Part shown: one piece after another, positions 7,227-9,054 of the stretch | Position numbering within the stretch: the first letter of the stretch is position 1 | Layout of the letters: each line of letters begins with the position of its first letter | Origin: Candidatus Treponema faecavium | Lineage (GTDB): Bacteria > Spirochaetota > Spirochaetia > Treponematales > Treponemataceae | Length of the DNA: 9,054 nt | Direction: 5' to 3' | Assembly (NCBI GenBank): GCA_019113455.1 | Contig: DXHG01000080.1 | Span: forward strand, 1 to 9,054 | Program-made: the position numbers and the translations under genes | Notes under the pieces: generated by a model | The model's database searches: none | The model's input: only the letters and a program-made list of their open reading frames with translations | What the model was told of the DNA's origin: nothing

Positions 7227-7269
7227 AAGCGCTGTTATCTGCATATATGCAGATAACAGCGCTTTTTTT
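7227..7269 (+). terminator. groEL terminator: 38-bp perfect palindrome plus T tract
   Basis: Positions 7227-7264 form a perfect palindrome centred between 7245 and 7246, running outward from GCATATATGC to AAGCGC/GCGCTT. Seven Ts (7263-7269) follow on the plus strand, so it reads as a strong intrinsic terminator about 30 nt after the groEL stop. The other flank has no T tract for the minus strand, so it should work mainly in one direction. The stem is much longer than most terminators need. Confidence 0.9.
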
Positions 7270-7580
7270 ATGTGCGGCTGGCGTTTTTGTGCAAATTGCC
7301 GCCGAACGTACGGCTGTACGCGGATTGGGCGATGGTTTAACGCAGATGAACTGCGGGGCCGGCACGGCTGAGGCATGCTGCGTGTAAGTATCGTGCGTTT
7401 CTTTGCGGGGCGGAGTACTCTTTTGTCGCTGCCGCGCTGTGTTTTAACTGCCGAAGCGTGAAACCGTGGATAAAAACACGCAAAATGCTAATCCCTGATA
7501 AAAAAAAAGTCGACAATAAGGTGTATCCGTGTTTTCCCTGCGGGAACATGCGGGTTCTTTGAGTATTTGGGAGGAATATA
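7270..7580 (+). other. Gene-free stretch upstream of the exported-protein pair
   Basis: I see no convincing gene in these 311 bases. The stretch contains overlapping small inverted repeats at 7301-7320: GCCG/CGGC, and CGTAC-GGCT-GTACG, which exclude each other. A run of nine As lies at 7500-7508, flanked by the inverted repeat AAAACACG (7473-7480) and CGTGTTTT (7528-7535). The hexamer TGCGGG occurs twice at 10-bp spacing (7539 and 7549). A promoter for the following genes must lie here or be absent, but I could not pick a convincing pair of boxes. A small RNA or structured leader is possible. Confidence 0.4.
7569..7574 (+). promoter_or_regulatory. Ribosome-binding site supporting a TTG start
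   Basis: GGGAGG lies 6 nt before the TTG at 7581. This strong site and the signal peptide that begins directly after it support TTG as the start codon; no ATG or GTG is better placed. Confidence 0.7.
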
Positions 7581-8093
7581 TTGCGTGCAGGAAAACCCGT
7601 GTTCTGGGCAGCAGCGGCAGCATATCTGGCAATGGCTGGCATTGTCTGCGCGGCTTCTGCCTCTGTGCAGATAATTCAGAACGAGCAGGGAACTGCGGTT
7701 ATACGTGATGCGACATACGTGTTTGAAGACGCGGTTATGAATTTCTGTTTTGAACAGGGAATGATTATATCCAATACGCCTGCTGTTTTGGCGCAGGATA
7801 ATGTGTCTGCAATAAACGCGCAGGCAATGAGCAGCGCGCAGAGCGGCAGGCTTGAATACTATATTTCTGTTGTTCTGAATTATGACACGTCGGATTCAAC
7901 CAATCCGGATGCAGTGAGACTGAGCAATATTGATTCCGTGTCGTGGCAGGTATACCGGCTGGCTGACGCTTCGCTGTGCGGAGACGGAACGCTCGCCGCG
8001 TCCGCAATAGCTGCCGACGATACGGAAGATGGGTTTACCGATTTTGCCCGTCAGGTGGCGTATTATATCTGCGCTGACTTGAATGGGCGGTAA
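7581..8093 (+). CDS. Exported protein of unknown function
   Basis: This gene encodes a 170-residue protein that I do not recognise. It starts at TTG, supported by GGGAGG upstream. The N-terminus is a signal peptide: RAGK, then a hydrophobic stretch from V7 to V22, with possible signal peptidase I cuts after A24 (VCA) or A27 (ASA). C23 is not in a good lipobox. The mature protein is probably a compact alpha/beta domain: a helix around YVFEDAVMNFCFEQG (46-60), strands such as LEYYISVVLNYD (91-102) and VSWQVYRLADAS (120-131), and a C-terminal helix FTDFARQVAYYICADL (152-167). Three cysteines (56, 133, 164) remain after cleavage. The next gene starts 15 nt after the stop, so the two are almost certainly co-transcribed and may act together in the periplasm or envelope. 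The weak resemblance to small periplasmic domains of the CsgG/LpoB/TolB-N kind is only a guess. Confidence 0.8.
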   Translation: MRAGKPVFWAAAAAYLAMAGIVCAASASVQIIQNEQGTAVIRDATYVFEDAVMNFCFEQGMIISNTPAVLAQDNVSAINAQAMSSAQSGRLEYYISVVLNYDTSDSTNPDAVRLSNIDSVSWQVYRLADASLCGDGTLAASAIAADDTEDGFTDFARQVAYYICADLNGR

Positions 8094-8108
8094 GGGGGAT
8101 TAGCTGTA

Positions 8109-9054
8109 ATGAAACATGTGGTAAGTTATGCTGCGGCAGCGCTTTTGTGCCTGCTGCCTGTTTTTTCTGCGGTTAGTCCGTCTATTGACGGGCGCGCTAT
8201 TGTTGCAGAATCAGGGGAACTGCCGTCCGGCATGTTTGCCAAGGCGGCTGGCTATCTGCCCGGCGATACGGTAACGGTAACAAATCCTGCGACCGGCGTA
8301 ACAGTCGATGTTATGGTGCTCGGCGCGCTTGATCCTTCCGAAGGCATTGCGATAAAACTTTCGCAGACTGCCGCCGACAAGCTGTTTATCGCCAAGGATT
8401 CAAACGCGCAGGTAAAAATAACGCGGAGAGTCGGCAACATCGATGAAAACGTAACCGGTTCCGCGGTGGTGTCCGTGGCGCCGGAAGAAACGGCTTCTGC
8501 GCTGCCAGAGGAAATACGGAACACGGTAGAATTTGAAACGGTGCCGGAAATTGTTTCGATTGTTGACAACAGCACAGCAGAACCGGCCCCTGCCGCCGCT
8601 GCGGATGAAGTACCGTCCGTTGCCGAGGAGCCTGCCGCAGCGGAGGACACGGCACCCGCAGAAGAAACTGCGGCTGAAGACACGGAAAAAGCGATTGTGC
8701 TGGTTACGGATGAAGACGAACCGGCTGAAGAATCCGCAGCTGCGGAGAACGAACCGGTCGCCGAGCCTGAATCGGAAGAAGGCCTGTTTGTATTCCGTGT
8801 CGAAGCCCCTGAAGAGGCGGCCGCAGATACTGCCGCGGCTGAGGAACCTGCGGAGCCTGCACCTGCGGCGGTTGAAGATGAAGAAACAGCCGCAGCTCTT
8901 CCTGCTGAACCGGAAGAAACGCCCCCTGCCCGGGAAGAAATCGTATTGGTTCCGGCGGATGAATATCCCGCTGCCGGTACGCCCGCTGAAGAACCACCGG
9001 CAGAAGCTCCCGCACCCCGCGGCGCCGCATCTGACTCGGAGATTGTGCTTGTGC
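8109..9054 (+). CDS. Exported Glu/Ala/Pro-rich repeat protein, possible RlpA-like head, cut by window edge
   Basis: This gene encodes at least 315 residues, open to the right edge. AGGGGG lies 10 nt before the ATG. The N-terminus is hydrophobic (ALLCLLPVFSA, residues 11-21) after MKHVVSYAA and looks like a signal peptide, with the cut site unclear. Residues 28-106 contain LPSGMFAKAAGYLPGDTVTV, TNPATGVTVDVMV and AIKLSQTAADKLFI. This order recalls the double-psi beta-barrel of RlpA-like proteins (LP-G-x-VxVTN-x-x-G, then L-S-x-x-A), but the usual RlpA motif for catalysis is not evident. From about residue 125 the protein is mostly Glu, Ala and Pro, interrupted by hydrophobic motifs: AVVSV (119), EIVSIV (147), AIVLV (195), LFVF (226), EIVLVP (277) and EIVLV (311). 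The tail is probably extended and may span the periplasm or bind a partner. Function unknown; the RlpA link is tentative. Confidence 0.8.
   Translation, partial: MKHVVSYAAAALLCLLPVFSAVSPSIDGRAIVAESGELPSGMFAKAAGYLPGDTVTVTNPATGVTVDVMVLGALDPSEGIAIKLSQTAADKLFIAKDSNAQVKITRRVGNIDENVTGSAVVSVAPEETASALPEEIRNTVEFETVPEIVSIVDNSTAEPAPAAAADEVPSVAEEPAAAEDTAPAEETAAEDTEKAIVLVTDEDEPAEESAAAENEPVAEPESEEGLFVFRVEAPEEAAADTAAAEEPAEPAPAAVEDEETAAALPAEPEETPPAREEIVLVPADEYPAAGTPAEEPPAEAPAPRGAASDSEIVLV

Noticed and set aside
7473..7535. Possible c-di-GMP riboswitch before the exported-protein genes
   Set aside because: ACGCAAAATGC gave a faint likeness to the start of the GEMM motif, but the conserved core and receptor do not follow.
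7337..7642. Minus-strand open frame of 101 codons
   Set aside because: It overlaps the ribosome-binding site and signal peptide of the plus-strand exported-protein gene and shows no domain or start signal.
8252..9030. Minus-strand open frames rich in Ser/Ala or Arg/Pro/Gln
   Set aside because: They are mirror images of the Glu/Ala/Pro repeat gene on the plus strand, which has a ribosome-binding site, a signal peptide and continuous coding character.

Overview
This window looks like chromosomal DNA from a spirochaete, most probably a treponeme of moderate to high GC content. The organism call is an inference. It rests on the treponeme-like GroEL, a groEL that stands alone without groES, and the exported, alanine- and glutamate-rich proteins downstream of it. 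I see no mobile element, CRISPR array, tRNA or rRNA.

The layout is two divergent blocks that meet at about 5362-5556. The minus-strand block, read from 5361 down to 1, holds five genes. They are rnhA (ribonuclease HI); a MATE-family multidrug/cation exporter starting 5 nt after rnhA; a PfkB-family sugar kinase with its own promoter-like sequence; a small exported protein that is probably an outer-membrane beta-barrel; and, past a short hairpin terminator, an RNB-domain exoribonuclease (RNase II family) that runs off the left edge. The plus-strand block holds groEL, ended by a 38-bp perfect palindrome with a T tract. After a gene-free stretch of about 310 bp come two closely spaced genes for exported proteins of unknown function. 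The second is cut by the right edge. It has a short possible RlpA-like (double-psi beta-barrel-like) head and a long Glu/Ala/Pro-rich tail carrying a repeated 'IVLV'-like motif.

The genes do not form one pathway. They cover RNA turnover (RNB exoribonuclease, RNase HI), protein folding (GroEL), transport (MATE), sugar phosphorylation (PfkB) and cell-envelope proteins. The points most worth a second look are: a 7-bp AU-rich hairpin around the groEL ribosome-binding site, which could act as an RNA thermometer; the unusually long palindromic groEL terminator; the uncharacterised exported pair after groEL; and three minus-strand genes with no visible ribosome-binding site and a -10-like box right before the start codon, which suggests very short or absent leaders. 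I found no strong evidence for a new multi-gene system.
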